Origin: Calliopsis andreniformis
Taxonomy: Eukaryota; Arthropoda; Insecta; Hymenoptera; Andrenidae
Direction: 5' to 3'
DNA: 64,000 bases
Assembly (NCBI RefSeq): GCF_051401765.1
Contig: NW_027480449.1
Coordinates: 1,922,001-1,986,000 of the forward strand
Part shown: positions 41,142 to 54,041 of the stretch, piece by piece
How the letters are laid out: every line of letters begins with the position of its first letter
Numbering within the stretch: the stretch's first letter is position 1
Position numbers and translations under genes: made by a program
The notes under the pieces: model-generated
The model's database searches: none
Told to the model about the DNA's origin: nothing
What the model saw: the letters and a program-made list of their open reading frames with translations, nothing else

Positions 41142-44100
41142 ATTGAGGATTGAGCATTGAGGATTGAGTGTTGAGGATTGAAGATTGAGGATTGAGAATT
41201 GATGATTGAGGATTGAAGATTGAGGGCAGAGTATTGAAAACTGAGAATTGAAGATATTCTATTGAGGATTGAAAATTGAGAATTGAGGATTGAGGATTGA
41301 GGATTAAGGGTTGAGGATTGAAGTTTGAGGTTTGAGGATTGACGATTGTGGATTGAGGATTGGGGATTGAGGATTGAGGATTGATGGTTGAGGATTGAGG
41401 ATTGACGATTGAGGATTGAGGATTGAGGATTGTGGATTGAAGATTGAGGATTGAGGATTGAGGATTGAGGATTGAGGATTGAGGATTGAGCATTGAGGGT
41501 TGAGTATTGAGTGTTGATGATTGAAGATTGAGGATTGAGAATGGATGATTGAGGATTGATGATTGAAGATTGAGGGTTGATTACTGAGTGTCGAGGATTG
41601 ATCACTCAGGGTTGAGGGTTGAGGATTGACGATTGAGGATTGAGGATTGAGGATTGAGGATCGAGGATTGAGCATTGAGGATTGAGTGTTGAGGATTGAA
41701 GATTGAGGATTGAGAGTTGATGATTGAGGATTGAAGATTGAGGACAGAGTATTGAAAACTGAGAGTTGAGGATATTCTGTTGAGGATTGAGATTTGAGAA
41801 TTGACGATTGAGGATTCAGGATTGAGTATTGATGGCTGCAGTTTGAGGATTGAAGATGAGGATTGAGGATCGAAGATGGAGGGTTGAGGATTGAGGGTTG
41901 AGGTTTGAGGATTGACGATTGAGGATTGAGGACTGAGGGTTGAGGATTGAGGTTTCAGAATTCAGGATTGGTAATTGAATATTGACGATTGAGGCTCGAG
42001 GACTGAGGATTGAGGATTGAGTATAGAGGATTGAAGATTGAGGTTTGAGGATTGAGGATTGAGGATTGAGGATTGAGGATTGAGGATTGAGGATTGAGGA
42101 TTGAGGATTGAGGATTGAGGATTGAGGATTGAGGATAGAGGATTGAGCATTGAGGATTGACTGTTGAGGATTGAAGATTGAGGATTGAGAATTGATGATT
42201 GAGGGTTGAGGATTGATGACTGAGGGTTGAATACTGAGGGTTGAGGTTTAAGGGTTGAGGATTGAGTAATGAGGATTGAAGATTGAGTATTGATGATTGA
42301 TGGTTGATCATTGAGGACTGAGGATTGAGGACTGAGGGGTGAGGTTTGAGTGCTGTGAGTTTATGATTGACAATTGAATATTGAGTGTTGAGGCTTGAGG
42401 TCTGAGGATTGAGGATTGAATATTGAGGATTGATAATTAATGACTGAGGATTGAGGATCGAGGATTGAGCATTAAATGTTGAGGATTGAGGATTGAGGAT
42501 TGAGGGTTGAGTATTGAGGATTGAGCATTGAGGATTGAGGGTAGAGAATTGAGGACGGTGGATTGAGGACTGTGGATTGAGGATTGAGGATTGAGGATTG
42601 AGGATTGAGGATTGAGGATTGAGGATTGAGGATTGAGGATTGAGGATTGAGGATTGAGTGTTGATTATTGAGGATTGAATGTTGTGGACTGAGGATTGAT
42701 GACTGAAGATAATGAATTGAGATTTGATGATTGAAGATTGAGGACTGAGTGTTGAGGACAGAGTGCTGAGGATTGATGTCTGTGAACTGAGATTTGAAAA
42801 TTAAAGATTGATGGTTGAGTATTGAAGACAGAGAATTGAGGATTTTCTATTGAGCATTGAGGATTGAGGATTGAGGATTAAGTATTGGGGATTGATGGTA
42901 GAGGTTTGAGGATTGAAGCTTGAGGATTGAGTACTGAGGGTTGTGGATTGAGGTTTCAGAATCCAGGATTGTTAATTGAATATTGAGGATTGAGGATCGA
43001 GGTCTCAGGATTGAGGATTGAGTATTGAGGATTGAAGATTGATGATTGAGGATTGAGGATTAAGGCTTGAGGACTGAGGATTGATGATTGAATATTGAGG
43101 ATTGAGGTCTGATGACTGAGGATTGAGGATTGAGGATTGAGTATTGAGCATTGAGGAATGAATGTCGAGGATTGAAGATTGAATATAGAGGTTTGAGGAT
43201 TGTTGATTGATGATTGAGGACTGAGTGTTGAGGATAGAGTGTTGAGAATTGATGTACGGGAACTGAGATTTGAAGATTGTAGGTTGAGGATCGAGTATTG
43301 AATACTGGGAACTGAGGATTTTCTATTGAGCGCTGAGAATTGAGGATTGAGGATTGAGGATTGAGGATTGAGGATTGAGGATTTAGGATTGATGGTTGAT
43401 GATTGAGGATTGACGGATTGGGGATTGAGGATTGACGATTGAAGACTGAGGACTGAGGATTGAGTATTGAAGAATGAGGACAGAGGGTTGAGGATTGAGG
43501 ATCAATGTTTGAGGATTGAAGGCTGAGGTTTGTGGATTGACGATTGAGGATTGATGATTGGTGATTGAGGATTGAGGATTGATGGCTGAGGATTGAGGAT
43601 TGACAATTGAGGATTGAGGATTGAGGATTGAGGGTAGAGGATTGAGGATTGAGGATTGAGTATAGAGGATTGAGGACAGAGAATTGAGGATTGAAGATTG
43701 AGGATTGAGGATTGAAGATTGAGGATTGAGGATTGAGTATTGAGGGTTGCCTACTGAGGGTTGAGGATTGAGTTTTGGGGATTGAGGATTGAGGATTGAG
43801 TATTGAGTGTCGAGGATTGAAGATTGAATATAGAGGTTTGAGGATTGTTGATTGATGATTGAGGACTGAGTGTTGAGGATAGAGAATTGAGAATTGATGT
43901 ACGGGAACAGAGATTTGAAGATTGTAGATTGAGGATCGAGTATTCAATACTGGGAATTGAGGATTTTCTGTTGAGGGCTGAGAATTGAGGATTGAGGATT
44001 GAGGATTGAGGATTTGGGATTGATGGTTGATGATTGAGGATTGACGATTGAGGATTGAGGATTGACGATTGAAGACTGAGGACTGAGGATTGAGTATTGA

Positions 44101-44851
44101 AGAATGAGGACAGAGGGTTGAGGATTGAGGATCAAGGTTTGAGGATTGAAGGCTGAGGTTTGAGGATTGACGATTGAGGATTGAGGTCTCGGGAATGAGG
44201 ATTGAGGATTGGTGGTTGAGGATTGAGGATAGACGATTGAGGATTGACGATTGAGGATTGAGGATTGAGGATTGAGGGTCGAGGATTGAGCGTTGAGGAT
44301 TGAGTGTTGAGGATTGAAGATTGAGGATTGAGAATTGATGATTGAGGATTGAAGACTGAGGACAGAGTATTGAAAACTGAGAATTGAAGATATTCTATTG
44401 AGGATTGAAAATTGAGGATTGAGGATTGAGGATTGAGGATTAAGGGTTGAGGATTGAAGTTTGAGGTTTGAGGATTGACGGTTGTGGATTGAGGATTGTG
44501 GATTGAGGATTGAGGATTGATGGTTGAGGATTGAGAATTGACGATTGAGGATTGAGGATTGAGGATTGAGGATTGACGATTGAGGATTGAGGATTGAGGA
44601 TTGAGGATTGAGGATTGAGGATTGAGCATTGAGTGTTGAGTATTGAGTGTTGATGATTGAAGATTGAGGATTGAGAATGGATGATTGAGGATTGATGATT
44701 GAAGATTGCGGGTTGATTACTGAGTGTTGAGGATTGATGACTCAGGGTTGAGGGTTGAGGATTGACGATTGAGGATTGAGGATTGAGGATTGAGGATTGA
44801 GGATTGAGGATTAAGGGTTGAGGATTGAAGATTGAGGATTGGGTATTGAGG
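41142..44851 (+). repeat. Higher-order unit of 3,709 bp, copy 3 of 3 (one-base insertion)
   Basis: Third copy. Spacing stays 3,709 up to about 43,410 and is 3,710 after it, because a single G is inserted at about 43,414-43,415 (an 8-mer GACGGATT where the other copies have GACGATT). The inserted base joins two otherwise separate - frame open stretches. Knots lie at 42,775, 43,251 and 43,896. After about 44,852 the sequence changes to the pattern seen at 23,270 and 29,000. Confidence 0.9.
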
Positions 44852-46103
44852 ATTGAAGAATGAGGATTGAGGATTGAGGATTGAGGATTGAGGATTGAGG
44901 ATTGAAGATTGAGTATTGAGGATTGAAGATTGACGATTGAGGATTGAGGATTGAGGATTGAGGATTGAAGATTGAGTATTGGGTATTGAGGACTGAACAT
45001 TGAGGATTGTGGATTGAGGATTGAAGGTTGAATATTGATGAATGAAGATTAACGATTGAGGATTGAGGGTTGTGGATTGAGGACGAGGACTGAGGGTTGA
45101 GTATTGATACTTGAGGTCTGAGGATTGAGGATTGAGGATTGCGAATTGAGGATTGAAGATTGAAGATTGAGGATTGGGTATTGAGGATTGTAGAATGAGG
45201 ATTGAGGATTGAGGATTGAGGATTGAGGATTGAAAATTGAGTATTGAGGATTGAAGATTGAGTTTTGAGTATTGAGGATTGAGGATTGAGGATTGAAGAT
45301 TGAGTATTGAGGATCGAAGATTGAGGATTGAGGATTGAGGATTGAGGATTGAGGATTGAAGATTGAGGATTTAGGATTGGGGATTGAGGATTGAGCATTG
45401 AGGATTGAAGATTGAATATTGATGATTGAAGATTGAGGATTGAGGATTGAGGGTTGTGGATTGAGGATTGAGGATTGAGGATTGAGGATTGATGATTGAG
45501 GATTGAGGATTGAGGATTGAGGATTGAGGATTGAGGATTGAGTGTTGATTATTGAGGATTGAATGTTGTGGACTGAGGATTGATGACTGAAGATAATGAA
45601 TTAAGATTTGATGATTGAAGATTGGGGACTGAGTGTTGAGGACAGAGTGTTGAGGATTGATGTCTCTGAACTGAGATTTGAAAATTAAAGATTGACGGTT
45701 GAGTATTGAAAACAGAGAATTGAGGATTTTCTATTGAGCATTGAGGATTGAGGATTGAGAATTAAGTATTGAGGATTGATGGTAGAGGTATGAGGATTGA
45801 AGATTGAGGATTGAGTACTGAGGGTTGTGGATTGAGGTTTCAGAATCCAGGATTGTTGATTGAATATTGAGGATTGAGGATAGAGGTCTGAGGATTGAGG
45901 ATTGAGTATTGAGGATTGAAGATTGAGGATCGAGGATTCAGGATTAAGGCTTGAGGACTGAGGATTGAGGATTGAATATTGAGGACTGAGAACTGATGAC
46001 TGAGGATTGAGGATTGAGGATTGAGTATTGAGCATTGAGGAATGAATGTTGAGGACTGAAGATTGAGGATTGAGGATTGAAGATTGAGGATTGAGGATTG
46101 AGT
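44852..46103 (+). repeat. Linker between the 3,709-bp and 3,969-bp arrays
   Basis: It follows the variant order of about 16,400-17,670 (offset 28,433 in its right part), and also 23,290-24,500 and 56,000-57,240. It holds a type-1 knot centred at 45,659. No gene is seen. Confidence 0.8.
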
Positions 46104-49100
46104 ATTGAGGGTTGACTACTGAGGGTTGAGGATTGAGTGTTGGGGATTGAGGATTGAGGATTGAGTATTGAGTGTCGAGGATTGAAGATTGAATATAGAG
46201 GTTTGAGGATTGTTGATTGATGATTGAGGACTGAGTGTTGAGGATAGAGTGTTGAGAATTGATGTACGGGAACTGAGATTTGACGATTGTACGTTGAGGA
46301 TCGAGTATTGAATACTGGGAATTGAGGATTTTCTATTGAGGGCTGAGAATTGAGGATTGAGGATTGAGGATTGAGGATTGAGGATTGAGGATTTGGGATT
46401 GATGGTTGATGATTGAGGATTGACGATTGAGGATTGAGGATTGACGATTGAAGACTGAGGACTGATGACTGAGTATTGAAGAATGAGGACAGAGGGTTGA
46501 GGATTGAGGATCAAGGTTTGAGGATTGAAGGCTGAGGTTTTAGGATTGACGATTGAGGATTGAGGTTTGGGGATTTAGGATTGAGGATTGGTGGTTGAGG
46601 ATTGAGGATAGACGATTGAGGATTGACGATTGAGGATTGAGGATTGACGATTGAGGATTGAGGATTGAGCATTGAGGATTGAGTGTTGAGGATTGAAGAT
46701 TGAGGATTGAGAATTGATGATTGAGGATTGAAGATTGAGGACAGAGTATTGAAAACTGAGTATTGAAGAAATTCTATTGAGGATTGAAAATTGAGGATTG
46801 AGGATTGGGGATTGAGGATTAAGGGTTGAGGATTGAAGTTTGAGGTTTGAGGATTGACGATTGTGGATTGAGGATTGTGGACTGAGGATTGAGGACTGAG
46901 GATTGAGGATGAGGGCTGATGGTCGGGGATTGAGGTTTGACGGCTGAGGACTGAGGATTGAGGATTGAGAATTAAGTATTGTTGATAGAGGATTGAAGAT
47001 TGAGGATTGGGTATTGAGGATTGAAGAATGAGGATTGAGGATTGAGGATTGAGGATTGAGGGTTGAGGATCTAGGATTGGAGATTGATTATTGAGGATTG
47101 AAGATTGAGGATTGATGATTGAGGATTTAGAATTGAGAATTGAGGATGAGGTCTGAGGGCTGATGATTGAGGTTTGAGAAATGAGGATTGAGGATTGAGG
47201 ATTGAGAATCGAAGATTGAGTATTGAGAATTGAGGATTGAGTATTGAGGATTGAGGATTGAGAATTGAGGATGAGGACTGAGGGTTGAGAATTGAGGTTT
47301 GAGAAATGAGGATTGAGGATTGAGGATTGAGGATTGAGGGTTGAGGATCGATGATTGAGTATTGAAGATTGAGTATTGATCACTGAGGATTGAGGATTGA
47401 GGATTGAGGATTGAGGATTGAGGATTGAGGATTGAAGATTGAATATTGAGGATTGAAGATTGAGGATTGAGGATTGAGTGTTGAGGATGGAGGATGAGGG
47501 CCGAGGGTTCAGGATTGATGTTTGAGGTCTGAGGACTGAGGATTGAGGATCGAGAGTCGAGGATTGAGGATTGAGGATTGAGGATTGAGGATTGAGTATT
47601 GAGGATTGATGATTGAGGGTTGAAAATTGAATATTGAGGATTGAAGATTGAGGATTGATGATTAAGGATTGAGGATGGAGGATGAGGGCTGAGGGTTGAG
47701 GATTGAGGTTTGGGGACTGAGGACTGAGGATTGAGGATTGAGAATTGAGGATTGAGGGTTGAGGATTGAAGATTGAGGATTGGGTATTGAGGATTGAAGA
47801 ATGAGGATTGAGGATTGAGGATTGAGGATTGAGGATTGAAGATTGAGTATTGAGGATTGAAGATTGACGACTGAGGGTTGAGGATTGAGGATTGAGGGTT
47901 GAGGATTGAGGATTGAAGATTGAGGATTGGGTATTGAGGACTGAACATTGAGGATTGTGGATTGAGGATTGAAGGTTGAATATTGATGAATGAAGATTAA
48001 CGATTGAGGATTGAGGGTTGTGGATTGAGGACGAGGACTGGGAGTTGAGTATTGATACTTGAGGTCTGAGGACTGAGGATTGAGGATTGCGAATTGAGGA
48101 TTGAGGATTGACGATTGAGGATTGAGGATTGACAATTGAAGACTGAGGACTGAGGATTGAGTATTGAAGAATGAGGACAGAGGGTTGAGGATTGAGGATC
48201 AAGGTTTGAGGATTGAAGGCTGAGGTTTGAGGATTGACGATTGAGGATTGAGGTTTGGGGATTGAGGATTGAGGATTGGTGGTTGAGGATTGAGGATAGA
48301 CGATTGAGGATTGACGATTGAGGATTGAGGATTGAGGATTGAGGATTGAGGATTGAGCATTGAGGATTGAGTGCTGAGGATTGAAGATTGAGGATTGAGA
48401 ATTGATGATTGAGGATTGAAGATTGAGGGCAGAGTATTGAAAACTGAGAATTGAAGATATTCTATTGAGGATTGAAAATTGAGGATTTTGGATTGAGGAT
48501 TGAGGATTAAGGGTTGAGGATTGAAGATTGAGGTTTGAGGATTGACGATTGTGGATTGAGGATTGGGGATTGAGGATTGAGGATTGATGGTTGAGGATTG
48601 AGGATTGACGATTGAGGATTGAGGATTGAGGATTGTGGATTGAAGATTGAGGATTGATGATTGAGGATTGAGGATTGAGGATTGAGGATTGAGCATTGAG
48701 GGTTGAGTATTGAGTGTTGATGATTGAAGATTGAGGATTGAGAATGGATGATTGAGGATTGATGATTGAAGATTGAGGGTTGATTACTGAGTGTCGAGGA
48801 TTGATCACTCAGGGTTGAGGGTTGAGGATTGACGATTGAGGATTGAGGATTGAGGATTGAGGATCGAGGATTGAGCATTGAGGATTGAGTGTTGAGGATT
48901 GAAGATTGAGGATTGAGAGTTGATGATTGAGGATTGAAGATTGAGGACAGAGTATTGAAAACTGAGAGTTGAGGATATTCTGTTGAGGATTGAGATTTGA
49001 GAATTGACGATTGAGGATTCAGGATTGAGTATTGATGGCTGCAGTTTGAGGATTGAAGATGAGGATTGAGGATCGAAGATGGAGGGTTGAGGATTGAGGG

Positions 49101-50072
49101 TTGAGGTTTGAGGATTGACGATTGAGGATTCAGGACTGAGGGTTGAGGATTGAGGTTTCAGAATTCAGGATTGGTAATTGAATATTGACGATTGAGGCTC
49201 GAGGACTGAGGATTGAGGATTGAGTATAGAGGATTGAAGATTGAGGTTTGAGGATTGAGGATTGAGGATTGAGGATTGAGGATTGAGGATTGAGGATTGA
49301 GGATTGAGGATTGAGGATTGAGGAATGAGGATTGAGGATAGAGGATTGAGCATTGAGGATTGACTGTTGAGGATTGAAGATTGAGGATTGAGAATTGATG
49401 ATTGAGGGTTGAGGATTGATGACTGAGGGTTGAATACTGAGGGTTGAGGTTTAAGGGTTGAGGATTGAGTAATGAGGATTGAAGATTGAGTATTGATGAT
49501 TGATGGTTGATCATTGAGGACTGAGGATTGAGGACTGAGCGGTGAGGTTTGAGTGCTGTGAGTTTATGATTGACAATTGAATATTGAGTGTTGAGGCTTG
49601 AGGTCTGAGGATTGAGGATTGAATATTGAGGATTGATAATTAATGACTGAGGATTGAGGATCGAGGATTGAGCATTAAATGTTGAGGATTGAGGATTGAG
49701 GATTGAGGGTTGAGTATTGAGGATTGAGCATTGAGGATTGAGGGTAGAGAATTGAGGACGGTGGATTGAGGACTGTGGATTGAGGATTGAGGATTGAGGA
49801 TTGAGGATTGAGGATTGAGGATTGAGGATTGAGGATTGAGGATTGAGGATTGAGGATTGAGTGTTGATTATTGAGGATTGAATGTTGTGGACTGAGGATT
49901 GATGACTGAAGATAATGAATTGAGATTTGATGATTGAAGATTGAGGACTGAGTGTTGAGGACAGAGTGCTGAGGATTGATGTCTGTGAACTGAGATTTGA
50001 AAATTAAAGATTGATGGTTGAGTATTGAAGACAGAGAATTGAGGATTTTCTATTGAGCATTGAGGATTGAGG
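46104..50072 (+). repeat. Higher-order unit of 3,969 bp, copy A
   Basis: Landmarks at 46,116, 46,511, 47,127, 47,662, 48,507 and 49,158 recur exactly 3,969 bp downstream. This is the only unit whose length is an exact multiple of seven (567 heptamers). Substitutions from copy B are visible near 47,596, 48,171, 49,324 and 49,540. Knots lie at 46,261 and 49,978. Confidence 0.9.
46511..48808 (-). other. Repeat-encoded open frame, 765 codons; probably not a gene
   Basis: Joint longest open frame of the window. It contains only N, Q, S, P, I and L-rich heptapeptides with scattered substitutions. The same DNA is also open in other - frames at 47,127-47,948, 47,662-48,135 and 48,199-48,696. Its length reflects the rarity of variant heptamers that make a stop, not selection. 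If it were ever translated, the product would be a low-complexity asparagine- and glutamine-rich chain without a recognisable domain. Confidence 0.3.
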
Positions 50073-53000
50073 ATTGAGGGTTGACTACTGAGGGTTGAGG
50101 ATTGAGTGTTGGGGATTGAGGATTGAGGATTGAGTATTGAGTGTCGAGGATTGAAGATTGAATATAGAGGTTTGAGGATTGTTGATTGATGATTGAGGAC
50201 TGAGTGTTGAGGATAGAGTGTTGAGAATTGATGTACGGGAACTGAGATTTGACGATTGTACGTTGAGGATCGAGTATTGAATACTGGGAATTGAGGATTT
50301 TCTATTGAGGGCTGAGAATTGAGGATTGAGGATTGAGGATTGAGGATTGAGGATTGAGGATTTGGGATTGATGGTTGATGATTGAGGATTGACGATTGAG
50401 GATTGAGGATTGACGATTGAAGACTGAGGACTGATGACTGAGTATTGAAGAATGAGGACAGAGGGTTGAGGATTGAGGATCAAGGTTTGAGGATTGAAGG
50501 CTGAGGTTTTAGGATTGACGATTGAGGATTGAGGTTTGGGGATTTAGGATTGAGGATTGGTGGTTGAGGATTGAGGATAGACGATTGAGGATTGACGATT
50601 GAGGATTGAGGATTGACGATTGAGGATTGAGGATTGAGCATTGAGGATTGAGTGTTGAGGATTGAAGATTGAGGATTGAGAATTGATGATTGAGGATTGA
50701 AGATTGAGGACAGAGTATTGAAAACTGAGTATTGAAGAAATTCTATTGAGGATTGAAAATTGAGGATTGAGGATTGGGGATTGAGGATTAAGGGTTGAGG
50801 ATTGAAGTTTGAGGTTTGAGGATTGACGATTGTGGATTGAGGATTGTGGACTGAGGATTGAGGACTGAGGATTGAGGATGAGGGCTGATGGTCGGGGATT
50901 GAGGTTTGACGGCTGAGGACTGAGGATTGAGGATTGAGAATTAAGTATTGTTGATAGAGGATTGAAGATTGAGGATTGGGTATTGAGGATTGAAGAATGA
51001 GGATTGAGGATTGAGGATTGAGGATTGAGGGTTGAGGATCTAGGATTGGAGATTGATTATTGAGGATTGAAGATTGAGGATTGATGATTGAGGATTTAGA
51101 ATTGAGAATTGAGGATGAGGTCTGAGGGCTGATGATTGAGGTTTGAGAAATGAGGATTGAGGATTGAGGATTGAGAATCGAAGATTGAGTATTGAGAATT
51201 GAGGATTGAGTATTGAGGATTGAGGATTGAGAATTGAGGATGAGGACTGAGGGTTGAGAATTGAGGTTTGAGAAATGAGGATTGAGGATTGAGGATTGAG
51301 GATTGAGGGTTGAGGATCGATGATTGAGTATTGAAGATTGAGTATTGATCACTGAGGATTGAGGATTGAGGATTGAGGATTGAGGATTGAGGATTGAGGA
51401 TTGAAGATTGAATATTGAGGATTGAAGATTGAGGATTGAGGATTGAGTGTTGAGGATGGAGGATGAGGGCCGAGGGTTCAGGATTGATGTTTGAGGTCTG
51501 AGGACTGAGGATTGAGGATCGAGAGTCGAGGATTGAGGATTGAGGATTGAGGATTGAGGATTGAGAATTGAGGATTGATGATTGAGGGTTGAAAATTGAA
51601 TATTGAGGATTGAAGATTGAGGATTGATGATTAAGGATTGAGGATGGAGGATGAGGGCTGAGGGTTGAGGATTGAGGTTTGGGGACTGAGGACTGAGGAT
51701 TGAGGATTGAGAATTGAGGATTGAGGGTTGAGGATTGAAGATTGAGGATTGGGTATTGAGGATTGAAGAATGAGGATTGAGGATTGAGGATTGAGGATTG
51801 AGGATTGAAGATTGAGTATTGAGGATTGAAGATTGACGACTGAGGGTTGAGGATTGAGGATTGAGGGTTGAGGATTGAGGATTGAAGATTGAGGATTGGG
51901 TATTGAGGACTGAACATTGAGGATTGTGGATTGAGGATTGAAGGTTGAATATTGATGAATGAAGATTAACGATTGAGGATTGAGGGTTGTGGATTGAGGA
52001 CGAGGACTGGGAGTTGAGTATTGATACTTGAGGTCTGAGGACTGAGGATTGAGGATTGCGAATTGAGGATTGAGGATTGACGATTGAGGATTGAGGATTG
52101 ACAATTGAAGACTGAGGACTGAGGATTGAGTATTGAAGACTGAGGACAGAGGGTTGAGGATTGAGGATCAAGGTTTGAGGATTGAAGGCTGAGGTTTGAG
52201 GATTGACGATTGAGGATTGAGGTTTGGGGATTGAGGATTGAGGATTGGTGGTTGAGGATTGAGGATAGACGATTGAGGATTGACGATTGAGGATTGAGGA
52301 TTGAGGATTGAGGATTGAGGATTGAGCATTGAGGATTGAGTGCTGAGGATTGAAGATTGAGGATTGAGAATTGATGATTGAGGATTGAAGATTGAGGGCA
52401 GAGTATTGAAAACTGAGAATTGAAGATATTCTATTGAGGATTGAAAATTGAGGATTTTGGATTGAGGATTGAGGATTAAGGGTTGAGGATTGAAGATTGA
52501 GGTTTGAGGATTGACGATTGTGGATTGAGGATTGGGGATTGAGGATTGAGGATTGATGGTTGAGGATTGAGGATTGACGATTGAGGATTGAGGATTGAGG
52601 ATTGTGGATTGAAGATTGAGGATTGATGATTGAGGATTGAGGATTGAGGATTGAGGATTGAGCATTGAGGGTTGAGTATTGAGTGTTGATGATTGAAGAT
52701 TGAGGATTGAGAATGGATGATTGAGGATTGATGATTGAAGATTGAGGGTTGATTACTGAGTGTCGAGGATTGATCACTCAGGGTTGAGGGTTGAGGATTG
52801 ACGATTGAGGATTGAGGATTGAGGATTGAGGATCGAGGATTGAGCATTGAGGATTGAGTGTTGAGGATTGAAGATTGAGGATTGAGAGTTGATGATTGAG
52901 GATTGAAGATTGAGGACAGAGTATTGAAAACTGAGAGTTGAGGATATTCTGTTGAGGATTGAGATTTGAGAATTGACGATTGAGGATTCAGGATTGAGTA

Positions 53001-54041
53001 TTGATGGCTGCAGTTTGAGGATTGAAGATGAGGATTGAGGATCGAAGATGGAGGGTTGAGGATTGAGGGTTGAGGTTTGAGGATTGACGATTGAGGATTC
53101 AGGACTGAGGGTTGAGGATTGAGGTTTCAGAATTCAGGATTGGTAATTGAATATTGACGATTGAGGCTCGAGGACTGAGGATTGAGGATTGAGTATAGAG
53201 GATTGAAGATTGAGGTTTGAGGATTGAGGATTGAGGATTGAGGATTGAGGATTGAGGATTGAGGATTGAGGATTGAGGATTGAGGATTGAGGATTGAGGA
53301 TTGAGGATAGAGGATTGAGCATTGAGGATTGACTGTTGAGGATTGAAGATTGAGGATTGAGAATTGATGATTGAGGGTTGAGGATTGATGACTGAGGGTT
53401 GAATACTGAGGGTTGAGGTTTAAGGGTTGAGGATTGAGTAATGAGGATTGAAGATTGAGTATTGATGATTGATGGTTGATCATTGAGGACTGAGGATTGA
53501 GGACTGAGGGGTGAGGTTTGAGTGCTGTGAGTTTATGATTGACAATTGAATATTGAGTGTTGAGGCTTGAGGTCTGAGGATTGAGGATTGAATATTGAGG
53601 ATTGATAATTAATGACTGAGGATTGAGGATCGAGGATTGAGCATTAAATGTTGAGGATTGAGGATTGAGGATTGAGGGTTGAGTATTGAGGATTGAGCAT
53701 TGAGGATTGAGGGTAGAGAATTGAGGACGGTGGATTGAGGACTGTGGATTGAGGATTGAGGATTGAGGATTGAGGATTGAGGATTGAGGATTGAGGATTG
53801 AGGATTGAGGATTGAGGATTGAGGATTGAGTGTTGATTATTGAGGATTGAATGTTGTGGACTGAGGATTGATGACTGAAGATAATGAATTGAGATTTGAT
53901 GATTGAAGATTGAGGACTGAGTGTTGAGGACAGAGTGCTGAGGATTGATGTCTGTGAACTGAGATTTGAAAATTAAAGATTGATGGTTGAGTATTGAAGA
54001 CAGAGAATTGAGGATTTTCTATTGAGCATTGAGGATTGAGG
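50073..54041 (+). repeat. Higher-order unit of 3,969 bp, copy B
   Basis: Tandem copy of 46,104-50,072. Agreement begins at about 50,073, after a mismatch at 46,103 against 50,072, and ends at about 54,047, where this copy has GATTAAG and copy A enters the next unit. Knots lie at 50,230 and 53,947. Confidence 0.9.
50480..52777 (-). other. Duplicate of the 765-codon repeat-encoded open frame
   Basis: It lies exactly 3,969 bp from the frame at 46,511 because it sits in copy B of that unit. The two translations have the same length, and I see one difference (a serine for an isoleucine in a VLILQ segment). The near-identity follows from the recent DNA duplication and is not evidence of protein-level constraint. 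Confidence 0.3.
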
